A stretch of DNA of 64,000 bases from JAJEFO01 sp965221845 (lineage in GTDB: Bacteria; Pseudomonadota; Alphaproteobacteria; Rhodobacterales; Rhodobacteraceae), in contig OZ244919.1 of assembly GCA_965221845.1 (NCBI GenBank), positions 1,860,001 through 1,924,000 on the forward strand, in the 5' to 3' direction. The notes under the pieces are model-generated. The model was not told the origin of the DNA. It did not search any database and saw only the letters and a list, made by a program, of their open reading frames with translations. A program made the position numbers and the translations under genes. How positions within the stretch are numbered: the stretch's first letter is position 1; every line of letters begins with the position of its first letter. This document shows, piece by piece, positions 43,665 to 54,456 of the stretch.

Positions 43665-45356
43665 ATGCCGCGGCTTGCCAGAAGCGGCGAGGGAGCGACC
43701 CTCGCCGCATTCATCTGCCTCGGGCTTTTCCTGTTCGTCTTTCCGCTTGCACTCCTGCTGGAGGTCGCCGTCGGCGACGGCCCCGGCCCGATCCTGGACG
43801 CCCTTGACAGCCGTTCGGTGCCCCGGGCGCTCTGGAACTCTCTCGAAAGCGGCCTGATCTCCGCCGCGCTGGCGTTGGCCGGGGGCACTGCGGCGGCACT
43901 CGTCATCGGCCTGACCGATCTCCCGCGCAAAGGCATCTACACCTTCCTGCTGCTCGTTCCGATGATGATCCCGCCGCACGTCACCGCCATTGCCTGGATA
44001 CAGGCGCTGGGGCCTTCCTCGACATTGCTGCAAACCCTCGGCATCGCACCCGAAATTGGCTCGACCCATCCGCTCTATTCGCGCGAGGGCGTCATTCTGC
44101 TTCTCGGCGTGCAGCACGCCCCGCTGGTCTTTCTCGTGATTCTCGCCGCACTTCGGAGCCTGCCGCGCGAACTGTCCGATGCCGCCCGCGTTTCAGGTGC
44201 AAGACCCGGCCGGATGCTCCGTCGCATTGTCTTGCCGCTTCTCGCGCCAAGCGTGATCGCTGCCTATGCACTGGCCTTCGTCTCGGCGCTGGGCAATTTC
44301 GGCATACCGGCGCTGCTGGGCATTCCCGCGCGCTACACCACGCTGCCGGTCTTGATATGGCAACGCCTGGCGAGCTTCGGGCCATCGGTGCTGGCGGACA
44401 TGGCAGCCATCGCGGCGCTGATCGCGGTCGTCGCCGTTGCTGCGGTGCTGCTGCAGATCTGGATGTCGCAGCGACAGCGAAACGCGCTCATCGGTCCGCC
44501 GCAACCGCCGCTCAACATCGCGCTCGGTCATGCGGGCGTTCTTGTCGAGGCCGGCATGGCCCTTTCCATTCTCGCCACGCTGGCGCTGCCATTGTCAGCG
44601 CTAATTGCCACCTCACTGATCCCGACCTACGGAGTCCCGCTGAGCCCCGACACGTTCACGGTCCAGAACTTCGCGGAGATCCTGTTCCGCCAGTCCGTGA
44701 CGGTGCGCGCTTTCCTGAACTCAACCATCGTTGCCGCCGCCGCCGCCGTGATCATCGCCTTCCTTGCGGTTTTCGTGGCGCGGTTCTCCGCCTCCGGGAC
44801 CCGGGGCATCCGACGGGCCGCAACCGGGATGTCAGTATTGACCGAGATGACCTACGCCATTCCCGGGCTGGTGATTTCAGTCGCGTTCATCCTCGCCTTC
44901 ATCAAGCCGATTCCGGGGCTTGGCATCTCCATCTACAACACCCTGACCATCATTCTGCTGGCCTACCTCTGCGCGTTCTTCTCCATTGCGTTGAAGCCGG
45001 TCAGCGCCGCGTCCCTGCAGGTCGACCCGGCGCTCGACGAAGCGGCGCGCATTGCCGGTGCCGGCTATTTCCGTCGCATGCTTCGGATCTCGGCCCCCTT
45101 GCTCCTGCCTGCGGCGACTTCGGGCGCCATCCTGGTTTTTCTGACAGCGTACAACGAGGTGACGGTATCGACGCTGCTTTGGTCGAGCGGCAACGAAACA
45201 ATCGGGACGACGATCTTCAATTACGAGGATGGCGGATACACGACCCTTGCCTCCGCCATGTCGGCCGTCACGGTGCTTGTGACTGTCCTGTTGATGATCG
45301 CGCTGGACCGTCTCGGCCGTCGCGCACCGCCCGGCGTCGTGCCCTGGCGGCTTTAG
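43665..45356 (+). CDS. ABC transporter permease, FbpB type (fused double permease)
   Basis: A 563-residue inner-membrane protein with two homologous halves of about six helices, as in FbpB/AfuB. Each half has an EAA-type loop: 'DAARVSGARPGRMLRRIVLP' in the first and 'DEAARIAGAGYFRRMLRISA' in the second. It starts three bases after the binding-protein stop and would form a complex with the ATPase encoded convergently. Its last codons overlap the last codons of that ATPase gene by four bases. Confidence 0.9.
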   Translation: MPRLARSGEGATLAAFICLGLFLFVFPLALLLEVAVGDGPGPILDALDSRSVPRALWNSLESGLISAALALAGGTAAALVIGLTDLPRKGIYTFLLLVPMMIPPHVTAIAWIQALGPSSTLLQTLGIAPEIGSTHPLYSREGVILLLGVQHAPLVFLVILAALRSLPRELSDAARVSGARPGRMLRRIVLPLLAPSVIAAYALAFVSALGNFGIPALLGIPARYTTLPVLIWQRLASFGPSVLADMAAIAALIAVVAVAAVLLQIWMSQRQRNALIGPPQPPLNIALGHAGVLVEAGMALSILATLALPLSALIATSLIPTYGVPLSPDTFTVQNFAEILFRQSVTVRAFLNSTIVAAAAAVIIAFLAVFVARFSASGTRGIRRAATGMSVLTEMTYAIPGLVISVAFILAFIKPIPGLGISIYNTLTIILLAYLCAFFSIALKPVSAASLQVDPALDEAARIAGAGYFRRMLRISAPLLLPAATSGAILVFLTAYNEVTVSTLLWSSGNETIGTTIFNYEDGGYTTLASAMSAVTVLVTVLLMIALDRLGRRAPPGVVPWRL

Positions 45357-46369
45357 GCCGGCAAGACCCATCCGCCCGCAATCCGGAGCCGCACGGTCTC
45401 GCCCATGCGAACGGGGCGGTCGAAGTCCAGCTTGAGCGGTTCCAGGACGCCGGATCCCTCGACAGACGCCTCCCAGCAGCCGCCGCGGTACTGTACGGAG
45501 GCGATTGCCCCGGGCCAGCCCTCATCGGCAACGGTGAAATCCCCCGGCCGCAGGAGGATCCGGCGCCGGCCTTGCCCGGATCCGGCGACAGGAACGTCCT
45601 GGCCGAGTATGCTGGCGCGCGTTCCGTCAAGGTCAGCCTCGACAACGGTCCCGCGGCCGATGAAGCGCGCCACCATCTCATTCGCAGGGCGCGCGTAGAT
45701 GTCCTGAGGCGCGCCCATTTGCTGAAGCTGCCCGTCTGACATGACCGCCATGACGTCGGCAAGGGCCATCGCCTCGCGCTGGTCATGGGTAATGTAGAGA
45801 GTGGTGACGCCCGAACGGTCGTGAAAGGCCCGCAATTCGGTCTCCATCGCGCTCCTGAGGTGCGGATCCAGATTGGCCAGCGGCTCGTCCATCAGGATCG
45901 TCCTGGCCGAACCGGCAAGACAGCGCGCCAAGGCGACGCGCTGGCGCTGGCCCCCGGAAAGCGCCTCGGGACGGCGCTCGGCAAGGTCGAGAAGCGCGAC
46001 TGCCTTGAGATGATCCGCCGCGCGGCGCAACGCTTCGGCGCGCGGCGTGCTCTGGGCCTCATAGGGAAAGGCCACGTTTTCGGTGACCGTCATGTGCGGC
46101 CAAAGCGCATAGGACTGAAAGACAACGCCGACCTGCCGCTCTTCCGGTGGAACGAACTGATCCTCGGACGCCACAACGGCCTGCCCGAGCAGAATGCGGC
46201 CATGGTCAGGCACTTCGAGTCCGGCGACGAGACGCAGCAACGTGGTCTTGCCGCAGCCGGACGGACCAACGACGCAGAACAGCGCATTGCTCGGAACTTC
46301 GAAAGAAACTGCGTTCACCGCTGCTTGGGGGCCATAGGACTTTGAAACCCCCTGTACGCTGATGCTCAT
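45353..46369 (-). CDS. ABC transporter ATPase, FbpC/PotA type
   Basis: A 338-residue ATPase with Walker A 'VVGPSGCGKTTLLRLVAGLE', Q-loop 'VGVVFQSYALWPHMTVTENV', signature 'PEALSGGQRQRVALARCLAG', Walker B 'RTILMDEPLANLDP' and a C-terminal TOBE-type domain ('RRRILLRPGDFTVADEGWPG'). Start ATG 46369 (MSISVQGVSKSYGPQAAVNA). It is the natural partner of the binding protein and permease but lies on the opposite strand, tail to tail with the permease. The arrangement is unusual since fbpABC normally form one operon, so control by separate promoters is expected. Confidence 0.9.
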   Translation of the reverse strand: MSISVQGVSKSYGPQAAVNAVSFEVPSNALFCVVGPSGCGKTTLLRLVAGLEVPDHGRILLGQAVVASEDQFVPPEERQVGVVFQSYALWPHMTVTENVAFPYEAQSTPRAEALRRAADHLKAVALLDLAERRPEALSGGQRQRVALARCLAGSARTILMDEPLANLDPHLRSAMETELRAFHDRSGVTTLYITHDQREAMALADVMAVMSDGQLQQMGAPQDIYARPANEMVARFIGRGTVVEADLDGTRASILGQDVPVAGSGQGRRRILLRPGDFTVADEGWPGAIASVQYRGGCWEASVEGSGVLEPLKLDFDRPVRMGETVRLRIAGGWVLPA

Positions 46370-46914
46370 GCCCGGTATCCTGACACCATGGGAATGACGG
46401 CCTTTCCGCTGCGACCTAGCTGATTTTCCTTTCCAGCCTCGCACCTGCATGCCGTTCACGCAAGCAAGACAACAACGATCTGCACAGCCCCGTTCCCTGA
46501 AGGCCGGCGTCCCGAAGAGCCCGTCGGCGCGCCTGTCGAGGAAATGCCCGGGATCGTTGGCGAAACGGCCAAGTTCGACAAACCCAAAAGACGTGACCAT
46601 GGAGGCCGTCATGGGCATGGCTGTTCAAATCGGCGACAGGATGGGCGCTTCCTTCGACGAGGTCGCCGGCGAAGACACACAAAGCCGGGCGGCATGGAAG
46701 TCCTCGCATGGCATCTGCACCGGACAATCCCCAATGCGATCGGCGGCCTCCGGGATCGGAGCGACGTGAAGTCCGCGACGTTCATGTCAAGAGGCGCCGG
46801 GTGTCCGAGGGCAGGGTCCTCCCGGGTTCCAGGCGGCAGGGCAATCGCCATGTCAGGAGAATCTGCAGGCAAATGCCTTTGTCTTCGGGTGAGCCGGGAG
46901 CGCATCCAGACCGA
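46370..46914. other. Upstream region of the FbpC-type gene, no gene supported
   Basis: No recognisable gene. The minus-strand frame in phase with the ATPase gene is open for 83 codons upstream (including 'MVTSFGFVELGRFANDPGHF') but has no known motif, so I do not extend the gene. No clear Fur-box-like palindrome was seen. Confidence 0.45.
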
Positions 46915-46924
46915 GCCTGCCCGG
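46915..46924 (+). repeat. Left target-site duplication of the ISKra4-type element
   Basis: GCCTGCCCGG, repeated exactly at 49919-49928 on the far side of the element. Confidence 0.85.
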
Positions 46925-46940
46925 GGGTGTAGTTCAATTT

Positions 46941-48251
46941 CGCCGCTTCCACTCTGAAGTGCAACATCAGCCAGCGAGGGGCGAAGCCCGAGCGGCGGCG
47001 GTCCCTTCACCGGGAGGCGTAGCCAGTCTTCCGGGGCGGTGCAAGCCCTGCCGGGCGCTGTCCGCGGCCCGCCGGACGCAGGGAGGGCGGAGCCCGACCG
47101 GAGGACGGCGGGCCGCGGACAGCGCGCATCTCCCCTCGGAGCCGCCCCCGGCGGCCCCGGAACGGCCCCCTCAGGGCGGCTGCGCCTGGTGGAAGGCCTC
47201 GGACGGGGTGAGGTAGCCCAGCGCCTTGCGCGGCCGCGCGTTGAGGCGGTCCTGGACGGCCTGCACCTCTGCGTCCGTCACCTTGCGGAAGTCCGTGCCC
47301 TTCGGGAACCACTCCCGCACCAGCCCGTTCACGTGCTCGTTCAGGCCGCGCTCCCAGGAGTGGCAATGCCGCGCGAAGAAGAACCCCGCGCCCAGCGCCT
47401 CGGCCACCCTGGCATGGCCCGCGAACTCCTTGCCGTTGTCCGCGGTGACCGTGTGCACGGGGAGAGGGCCCAGCATGCCGGTCATGGCCGAGCCGACCGC
47501 GTCCGCCGTCTTCCTCTCGACCCTTTCGAGCAGCGTGTGCCTGGACGCCCTGTCCACCAGGGAGACAAACGCGCCGCCGGTGCCCTTGCCGTTGATTCGT
47601 GTCCGCCTCCCGGTCGCCGACCCGTTCCTTCGCCTCCACGACGTCCGGGCGCTCGGAGATGTCCACCCGGCCCGGGATGCGGCCGCGGCCCGCGTGGGCC
47701 CCGCCCTTCCGGTTCGGCTTCTTCCCGCGGCGGCGGAGATGCCGCCAGAGACCGCCGCCGGCCTTCCGGTCGGCGTGGATGCGCTCGTAGATCCACTGCC
47801 GCCCCGCCATCGGCGCGCCCTCCTTGCGGAGGCGCCCGCTGACCTGCTCGGGGCTCCAGCCCTCGGCCAGCCGCTCCTCCGCCATGCGCCACAGCTCCGG
47901 CGTCATCTTGCGCGCCACCGACGAGGCCGCGCTGCGGCGCCTGTCCGCCTTGCGCTGGGCTTGCTTGTGGCGGTAGCCGCGCCTGCCGGAGTTGCGCCGC
48001 ACCTCGCGCCAGACCGTCGTGCGGTCGCGGCCGAGCTGGCGGGCGATCGCCGGGCCGGAAAGCCCGCTTTTCCTCAGGGCGTGGATCTGGCAGCGTTCCG
48101 CATAGGTCAGGTGGCGATGGCCCTCGGGCATGACAGTCTCCTTGCTTCATCACAGGGACTGTCGTCGCCGCCTGGCCGATTCGCAACATCATGTGTCGCC
48201 GAACGACCAGGAACACTGCATCAGGTGTTGCACTTCAGAGTGGAACGGGGG
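46941..48251 (-). mobile_element. IS30-family element, copy 3
   Basis: 1311 bp with the same ends as copies 1 and 2. Target duplication TTT (46938-46940 and 48252-48254), within the T run of the ISKra4 left inverted repeat. It therefore inserted after the ISKra4-type element. Confidence 0.9.
47171..48131 (-). CDS. IS30-family transposase, copy 3 (two frames)
   Basis: Begins MPEGHRHLTYAERCQIHALR; N-terminal helix-turn-helix part to 'VGDREADT', then the catalytic part one base over, from 'SLVDRASRHTLLERVERKTA' to 'GYLTPSEAFHQAQPP'. Nearly identical to copy 2; small differences include 'KEGAPMAGRQW' for 'KEGEPMAGRQW' and 'RRRGKKPNRKGG' for 'RRRGRKPNRKGG'. The same extra base at the junction is kept (near 47592-47600). 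Confidence 0.8.
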
Positions 48252-48360
48252 TTTTTTTGACCCGGCGGTTCCGATCCGTTATTTTCGTGTTGCGTCGTGC
48301 AGGAGCCGGGTGAACCGGCCGGCGGCGCGCTTTCACGGGCAGGCAAAGGGAGCGGGAGCC

Positions 48361-49896
48361 ATGGCAGGTGACGGGGACGGGCGGTTTCACAGGCATCCGG
48401 ACGCGGTTGCGTATCTTGAGGGACTGACGGAGGACGAGGCGAGGGTGCATCCGCCGCTGGTGCGCGCGCATGACGGCGGGTTCACCCGACACTGGATCGA
48501 GGGCGGCGAGGTGCGGAGCCGCGACGTCGCGGGCGACGGTCCGGAGCATGACATCGCCGGGGCGGTCCCGGCGGAGTTCGGTCCCCTGCTTCCGCGGCTG
48601 GCGGCGGACCCGGGCAGTCGGGCGCCCCCGACCTGGACGCCGTGGAGCGGGCGCTCCGGGACGCCTCGCCGGGCGGCGGCGCGGCGGTCCTGAAGACGCT
48701 GCCGGAGCGGCTGGAGGCGATGCTGCCGGCGCCGGAGTGCGAGAGCTGCGGCAGGCCGACGGCCCGGCATTCGGTGACGTCGAAGTCCTTGCCTCGACCA
48801 GGCTCGGCCGGGTCGATGTGGAGCGGTCGCACTTCCGCTGCGGCTCCTGCGGCGGGGGACGCTTCGCGCTGGACCGGGCGATGGGGCTGGAGGGCGGGAC
48901 GGTCACGCCGGGGATGGAGAGCGTCATGGCGGAGACCGTTCAGCTGATGGGCTTCGAGGCCGCGGGCCGCCACGTCGCGAACCTCGCCGGGCTGGACGCC
49001 TCCCCAAGCTCCCTGCGGCGCCGGGCCCTGAAGCTCGGCGAGGCGGCGGCGCGCTTCGAGCGCGAGGAGGTGGCCGAGGGCAAGCCGCTGGAATCGCGCA
49101 TGTGTCCCTCCATCGACGGCACCGGCATCCCGATGCGGAAAGAAGAGACGGAGGGGTTCGGGGAAAGCAGGCTGACGGGACCTCGAAAACCAGGGAAGCG
49201 AAGCTGGCCGTCGTGTACACGGCCGAGGGCCGGGACCCGGAGACCGGCGCGGCGCTGAAGGACCGGGGCAGCGAGTCCGTCTCCTGCCTGATCGACAGCG
49301 CGGCCGCGGCCTCCGGAAGCCGGGAGCCCTCCGCGTTCGCCGCGCGCCTGGACCGCGAGGCCAGGCGTCGCGGGCTCCACGATGCCGGGGAGCTCGTCGT
49401 CATCTCCGACGGGGCGGAATGGATACGCGGCACGTGCGGGGAGATCTTCGGCGGCCGGAAGGTCACCTTCGTGCTGGATCTCTTCCACTGCCTGGAGCAA
49501 TCCGCCGCCGCCGTGGGGGCGATCGTGCCGACCGGGGCGGAGCGCGACCGGCGGTTCGCGGAGGTCAGGGCCGACATCGAGGCCGGCCGGGCAGGCAAGG
49601 TCGTGCGGGAGCTTGAGCCGTTCAGCGCCCGGTACGGGGAGGTCGCCGCGTGCTGCCGCTGTTTCCGGAAAAACATCGGGCGAATGCGCCACGACGAATG
49701 CCGGGCGCGGGGCATCCAGGTCGGAAGCGGCGTCGTGGAGGCCGGATGCCGCACGTTCGGTCTGCGGCTGAAACGCCCCGGCACCCGCTGGTCAGGGAGG
49801 GGCGCCAACGCCATGCTCGCGCTGAAGGGCTGCGTCATGAACCTCAGGCTGCCCGACCTCCTCGACTGGAAGGCGAATCAGGCCGTCGCCGCCTGA
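48361..49896 (+). pseudogene. ISKra4-family transposase, frameshifted
   Basis: Coding similarity runs through three frames: 'PECESCGRPTARHSVTSKS' (zinc-ribbon-like CxxC), 'VERSHFRCGSCGGGRFALDR', 'PSIDGTGIPMRKEETEG' (first Asp of the DDE core), then 'REAKLAVVYTAEGRDPETGA', 'LVVISDGAEWIRG' (second Asp), 'VTFVLDLFHCLEQSAAAVGA' and 'RGIQVGSGVVEAGCRTFGLR' (Glu). ISKra4 transposases have this order. At least three frameshifts, near 48640, 48785 and 49180, show that it no longer makes a full product. The first 80 codons from ATG 48361 are less conserved. Confidence 0.75.
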
Positions 49897-49918
49897 CCAA
49901 AAAATCTGGAGTGCACCC

Positions 49919-49928
49919 GCCTGCCCGG
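49919..49928 (+). repeat. Right target-site duplication of the ISKra4-type element
   Basis: GCCTGCCCGG, identical to 46915-46924. Confidence 0.85.
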
Positions 49929-50101
49929 CGGCATCTTGACAGGGCCGACGCTGCTTGACACGCTGCCGGGACACAGGCCGGCGGAAAGCGTCGCCTTGTT
50001 CTGCCGGACTTTCCGAGGGCACTTGTTGCGGTCCCCGTGGCCCGGGACGCCTGTCGCTGATTCTGGACAGGGCAGGCCGGATCCGCTATCCCGGCCCGGC
50101 C

Positions 50102-50575
50102 ATGGCAAGGCCAAAGGACAATCCGAACTACAAGGTGATTGCGGAGAACCGTCGCGCGCGCCACGACTATGCGATCGAGAGCGACATCGAATGCGGCATC
50201 ATGCTCATGGGATCCGAGGTCAAGTCGCTTCGCACCGGACAGTCGAACATCGCTGAAAGCTACGCTGCGGTCGAGAACGGGGAGCTCTGGCTGGTCAATG
50301 CCTATGTCGCGCCGTACGAGCAGGCGATGTTCGGCCACGAGGATCGCCGCAGGCGAAAGCTCCTTGTCTCAAGAAAGGAGCTGTCCGATCTCTGGAACGC
50401 GACCCAACGCAAGGGCATGACGCTCGTTCCCCTGATCATGTACTTCAATCACAAGGGCATCGCGAAGATGAGGCTCGGCCTGGCCCGGGGCAGGAAGCAG
50501 CACGACAAGCGCGAATCCGAAGCCAGGCGCGACTGGAACCGCCAGAGGCAGAGGCTGCTCAAGGAGCATGGCTGA
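50102..50575 (+). CDS. smpB: SsrA-binding protein SmpB
   Basis: Binds tmRNA and brings it to stalled ribosomes. The 157-residue protein has 'VIAENRRARHDYAIESDIEC', 'GIMLMGSEVKSLRTGQSNIA', 'NHKGIAKMRLGLARGRKQHD' and the C-terminal basic tail 'RESEARRDWNRQRQRLLKEH'. ATG 50102 gives the family N-terminus (MARPKDNPNYKVIAENRRAR). Separated from dapA by the transporter and nested IS. Confidence 0.95.
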   Translation: MARPKDNPNYKVIAENRRARHDYAIESDIECGIMLMGSEVKSLRTGQSNIAESYAAVENGELWLVNAYVAPYEQAMFGHEDRRRRKLLVSRKELSDLWNATQRKGMTLVPLIMYFNHKGIAKMRLGLARGRKQHDKRESEARRDWNRQRQRLLKEHG

Positions 50576-50687
50576 CGTGCGCGGGCCCTGAAGCTTGACC
50601 AAAAGCCATGTTCAAACACTATATGTTGTCTAAATTACCTGAAATAGGCCTATATTAATCAATATATGGTATCTTAAGGTCAAGATC
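50576..50687. other. AT-rich interval between two convergent genes
   Basis: A striking AT-rich patch in a high-GC window, with the inverted repeat TATATT-AATC-AATATA around 50652-50667. It lies between the 3' ends of smpB and the hypothetical gene, so a transcription end signal is one reading; remnant foreign DNA is another. Confidence 0.5.
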
Positions 50688-51692
50688 TTAGTCGAAAAGG
50701 CCCGCGGCCTTGCCCAGGAGCCTGAATGCCCGGGCCGTTCTCGTGTCCGCCAGCGCGGCGATTTCCTGGTCCGAGAGACGGCCGGACATCTCGGAGAAAG
50801 TCTTGTCGAAGTTGCGCAGAAAGTGCTCCGCAGCATCGCGAAAGACGGAATCCTGTTTCATTCGCTCGCCGACAAGCTTCAGGCGCCCGCCATCAAGGCC
50901 CTCGCCAAGCTCGGCGATCACGTGTCCGCGTCCGCCTTCGGCGTACATGCGCCAGGTCCCCGGCAGCGTGCGGCCCGCAGCCAGGTCATCCATGTACAGG
51001 GCATCGCGGCTGAACAGCGTCAGGATGTCCTCGCTGGCACGGATCAGGCCTCCGACCGTCCGGTCCTTGAGGCCTCGCCTGTATGCGGCCATCCCCTTCG
51101 CGTCCTCGGCGGTTTCAGGAAAGTGCATGGCCTCGATCAGCTCGGCGACCGTCAGGGGCCTGCCCCCTTCCTGTCCGGGCGTGGCAGGTTCCGGTTCCTG
51201 CCGCCGAAAGACTGCCGGCTTTCCGTCCTCCGAGACCGTCATGCCGTCTGCATCGAGGATCCGCGCCAATGCCACCTCGAGGCGCTCCTGGCCGTCGGCG
51301 AGCTCGCCGATCATTCGCCGGGTTGCAGGATCCGCCACCTCGCCTCCCGTGGCCGTGCCGGCCTGGGCCTCGCGCATGGATCGCACGGCATGAAGAAGCC
51401 GCTCGTTCTGCCCGCGCATGACGCGCGCGCTCCTCACCGTGAACGCGACGACCCAGATCAGCGCCGCCGGCAGCGCTGCCGTCACGGCAAGAACGACATG
51501 AAGGAGCGGAGCCTGCAGGACGTCTGCAAGGGGATAGGCCCACCACGCCAGAACCGCACACAGCAGGAGCCAGAGAACCGTGGCCATGATCGCGGCAATG
51601 CTCTCGATGCCGCTCCATGGTTCCGGCCACATGCCTGGACGGCTGCCGGGAACGCTAGCGGGCTGAACTGGCGAGTCAGGCATCGGTCTCAA
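50688..51692 (-). CDS. Conserved hypothetical membrane protein
   Basis: A 334-residue protein I do not recognise as a named family. Two hydrophobic segments lie near the N-terminus ('IAAIMATVLWLLLCAVLAWW' and 'LLHVVLAVTAALPAALIWVV'), followed by a coiled-coil-like charged stretch ('NERLLHAVRSMREAQAG', 'LADGQERLEVALARILDADG') and a helical C-terminal domain ('LTVAELIEAMHFPETAEDAK', 'MSGRLSDQEIAALADTRTAR'). The topology suggests a membrane anchor with a cytoplasmic domain. It overlaps the greA stop by four bases (ATGA), so it is cotranscribed with greA. Confidence 0.75.
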   Translation of the reverse strand: MRPMPDSPVQPASVPGSRPGMWPEPWSGIESIAAIMATVLWLLLCAVLAWWAYPLADVLQAPLLHVVLAVTAALPAALIWVVAFTVRSARVMRGQNERLLHAVRSMREAQAGTATGGEVADPATRRMIGELADGQERLEVALARILDADGMTVSEDGKPAVFRRQEPEPATPGQEGGRPLTVAELIEAMHFPETAEDAKGMAAYRRGLKDRTVGGLIRASEDILTLFSRDALYMDDLAAGRTLPGTWRMYAEGGRGHVIAELGEGLDGGRLKLVGERMKQDSVFRDAAEHFLRNFDKTFSEMSGRLSDQEIAALADTRTARAFRLLGKAAGLFD

Positions 51693-52159
51693 GCAAACTC
51701 GATCCTGAGAATTTCGTAGCTCTTCTCGCCGCCCGGCGTGCTCACCTCGACGCTGTCGCCCTCGTTCTTGCCTATGAGGGCGCGCGCAAGCGGCGACCTG
51801 AGGTTGAGGCGGCCGCTCTCAATGTCCGCCTCAGGCTCACCAACGATCTGGTAGGACCTTTCCTCTTCCGTGTCCACGTCGACCAGCATCACGGTCGCCC
51901 CGAACTTCACTGAACCGGAGAGCGAGGCCGGATCGATCACGTCCGCCCGCGACAACACGGCCTCGATCTCCTTCACCCGGCCCTCGATGAAACTCTGCCG
52001 CTCGCGGGCCGCCTGGTATTCCGCATTCTCGCTGAGGTCGCCATGTTCGCGCGCTTCGGCAATCGCCCGGATGACATCCGGGCGGTCGGCGCTCTTCAGC
52101 CGCCTCAACTCGTCACTCAGCGCAGTGTGTCCCGCGCGGGTCAGCGGTATCTTTTCCAT
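51689..52159 (-). CDS. greA: Transcription elongation factor GreA
   Basis: Stimulates RNA polymerase to cleave backtracked transcripts. The 156-residue protein has the N-terminal coiled coil with 'MEKIPLTRAGHTALSDELRR', the catalytic tip 'EAREHGDLSENAEYQAARER' (acidic D/E pair at the hairpin tip), and the C-terminal FKBP-like domain ('VSTPGGEKSYEILRIEFA'). ATG 52159 fits family length of about 157. An in-frame ATG nine codons upstream is less likely. Confidence 0.95.
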   Translation of the reverse strand: MEKIPLTRAGHTALSDELRRLKSADRPDVIRAIAEAREHGDLSENAEYQAARERQSFIEGRVKEIEAVLSRADVIDPASLSGSVKFGATVMLVDVDTEEERSYQIVGEPEADIESGRLNLRSPLARALIGKNEGDSVEVSTPGGEKSYEILRIEFA

Positions 52160-52195
52160 GGCTCCCACATTAGCACGTTTCGCCATAGCGTTCTA

Positions 52196-52245
52196 GGGCC
52201 CGTTGACAGTCATGTCGCGGCGACCACGCCGGCGACGAGGCGATA
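52196..52245 (-). mobile_element. Solo end of the IS427-type element
   Basis: About 50 bp starting GGGCCCGTTGACAGTCATGT match the reverse complement of the right end of the element at 35007-35876, preceded by CTA. The rest of the element is absent. It forms the truncated 3' end of the DUF2189-type gene, so an IS-related deletion is likely. Confidence 0.75.
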
Positions 52246-52447
52246 CCCGCCGCAACGTGCCGGCGCCAAGCCAGGCAAGCAGCCACCCCGACAGGACGTA
52301 GACGCCGCTGAACAGGATCCCGTGCAGGGGCGCTCTCCGGAAGTCGCGGATGCCGGCCCTGACAGACGCGGACAGGTCGGCAAGCGCGACGTCCGCGATT
52401 TCCGGAACCGGGCTCGCGGCCGGCCCGCCCGGGACATCCTCACCCAT
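52246..52447 (-). pseudogene. DUF2189-like membrane protein, 3' end lost
   Basis: From ATG 52447 about 67 codons remain: 'PVPEIADVALADLSASVRAG', 'IRDFRRAPLHGILFSGVYVL' and 'SGWLLAWLGAGTL'. This matches the N-terminus of DUF2189 integral membrane proteins (PEIR.I...DL..AL..G..DF...P..GLFFG..Y.LGG). The normal protein is about 250 residues with six helices. Here the frame runs into the IS end fragment and stops. The function of the family is unknown. Confidence 0.65.
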
Positions 52448-52607
52448 TGCCTCGCGCCCCGGCCCCGCTCCTGCGAAACCCAGTCTGGCGCGCGCCGCCA
52501 ACGGGAGAACGCTGCGGCGCAAATGCCTCATCCGGGCGCGTGATTGACCGCGAGACGCCGGACCACTAGGCATGGCCGCGCCAAGTCGACGGGAAGAGGC
52601 CACGTCC

Positions 52608-54254
<1,647 letters not shown>

Positions 54255-54436
54255 CGGGAAAGCCAGCGAAGCGCCGTGTCGGGCGCGGCATGCATGACCA
54301 TGCGCCGGACGCCCGCCTTCGCCGCGTCGAGCCGGTGGCCGGGCCGTCGCGCCAGGCCGCGCGGACTGGATCCGGGACGGAAGACGAGCGCCCTTCGCGA
54401 AATCCGCACATGAGGCCGGCACCGGGAAGCGTGACG

Positions 54437-54444
54437 GTCGCTCG
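54437..54444 (+). repeat. Left direct repeat flanking cassette 2
   Basis: GTCGCTCG, repeated exactly at 57323-57330. Confidence 0.7.
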
Positions 54445-54456
54445 GGTAGTGTCTCA

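Larger units (their letters stand above)
46925..49918 (+). mobile_element. ISKra4-family element carrying IS30 copy 3 in its left end
   Basis: Inverted ends are GGGTGTAGTTCAATTT (left, continued after the IS30 copy as TTTTGACCCGGCGG) and, reverse complement of the right, GGGTGCACTCCAGATTTTTT. It is flanked by the exact 10-bp repeat GCCTGCCCGG. Subtracting IS30 copy 3 and its TTT duplication leaves 1680 bp, a normal ISKra4 size. The transposase gene is frameshifted. Confidence 0.8.
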
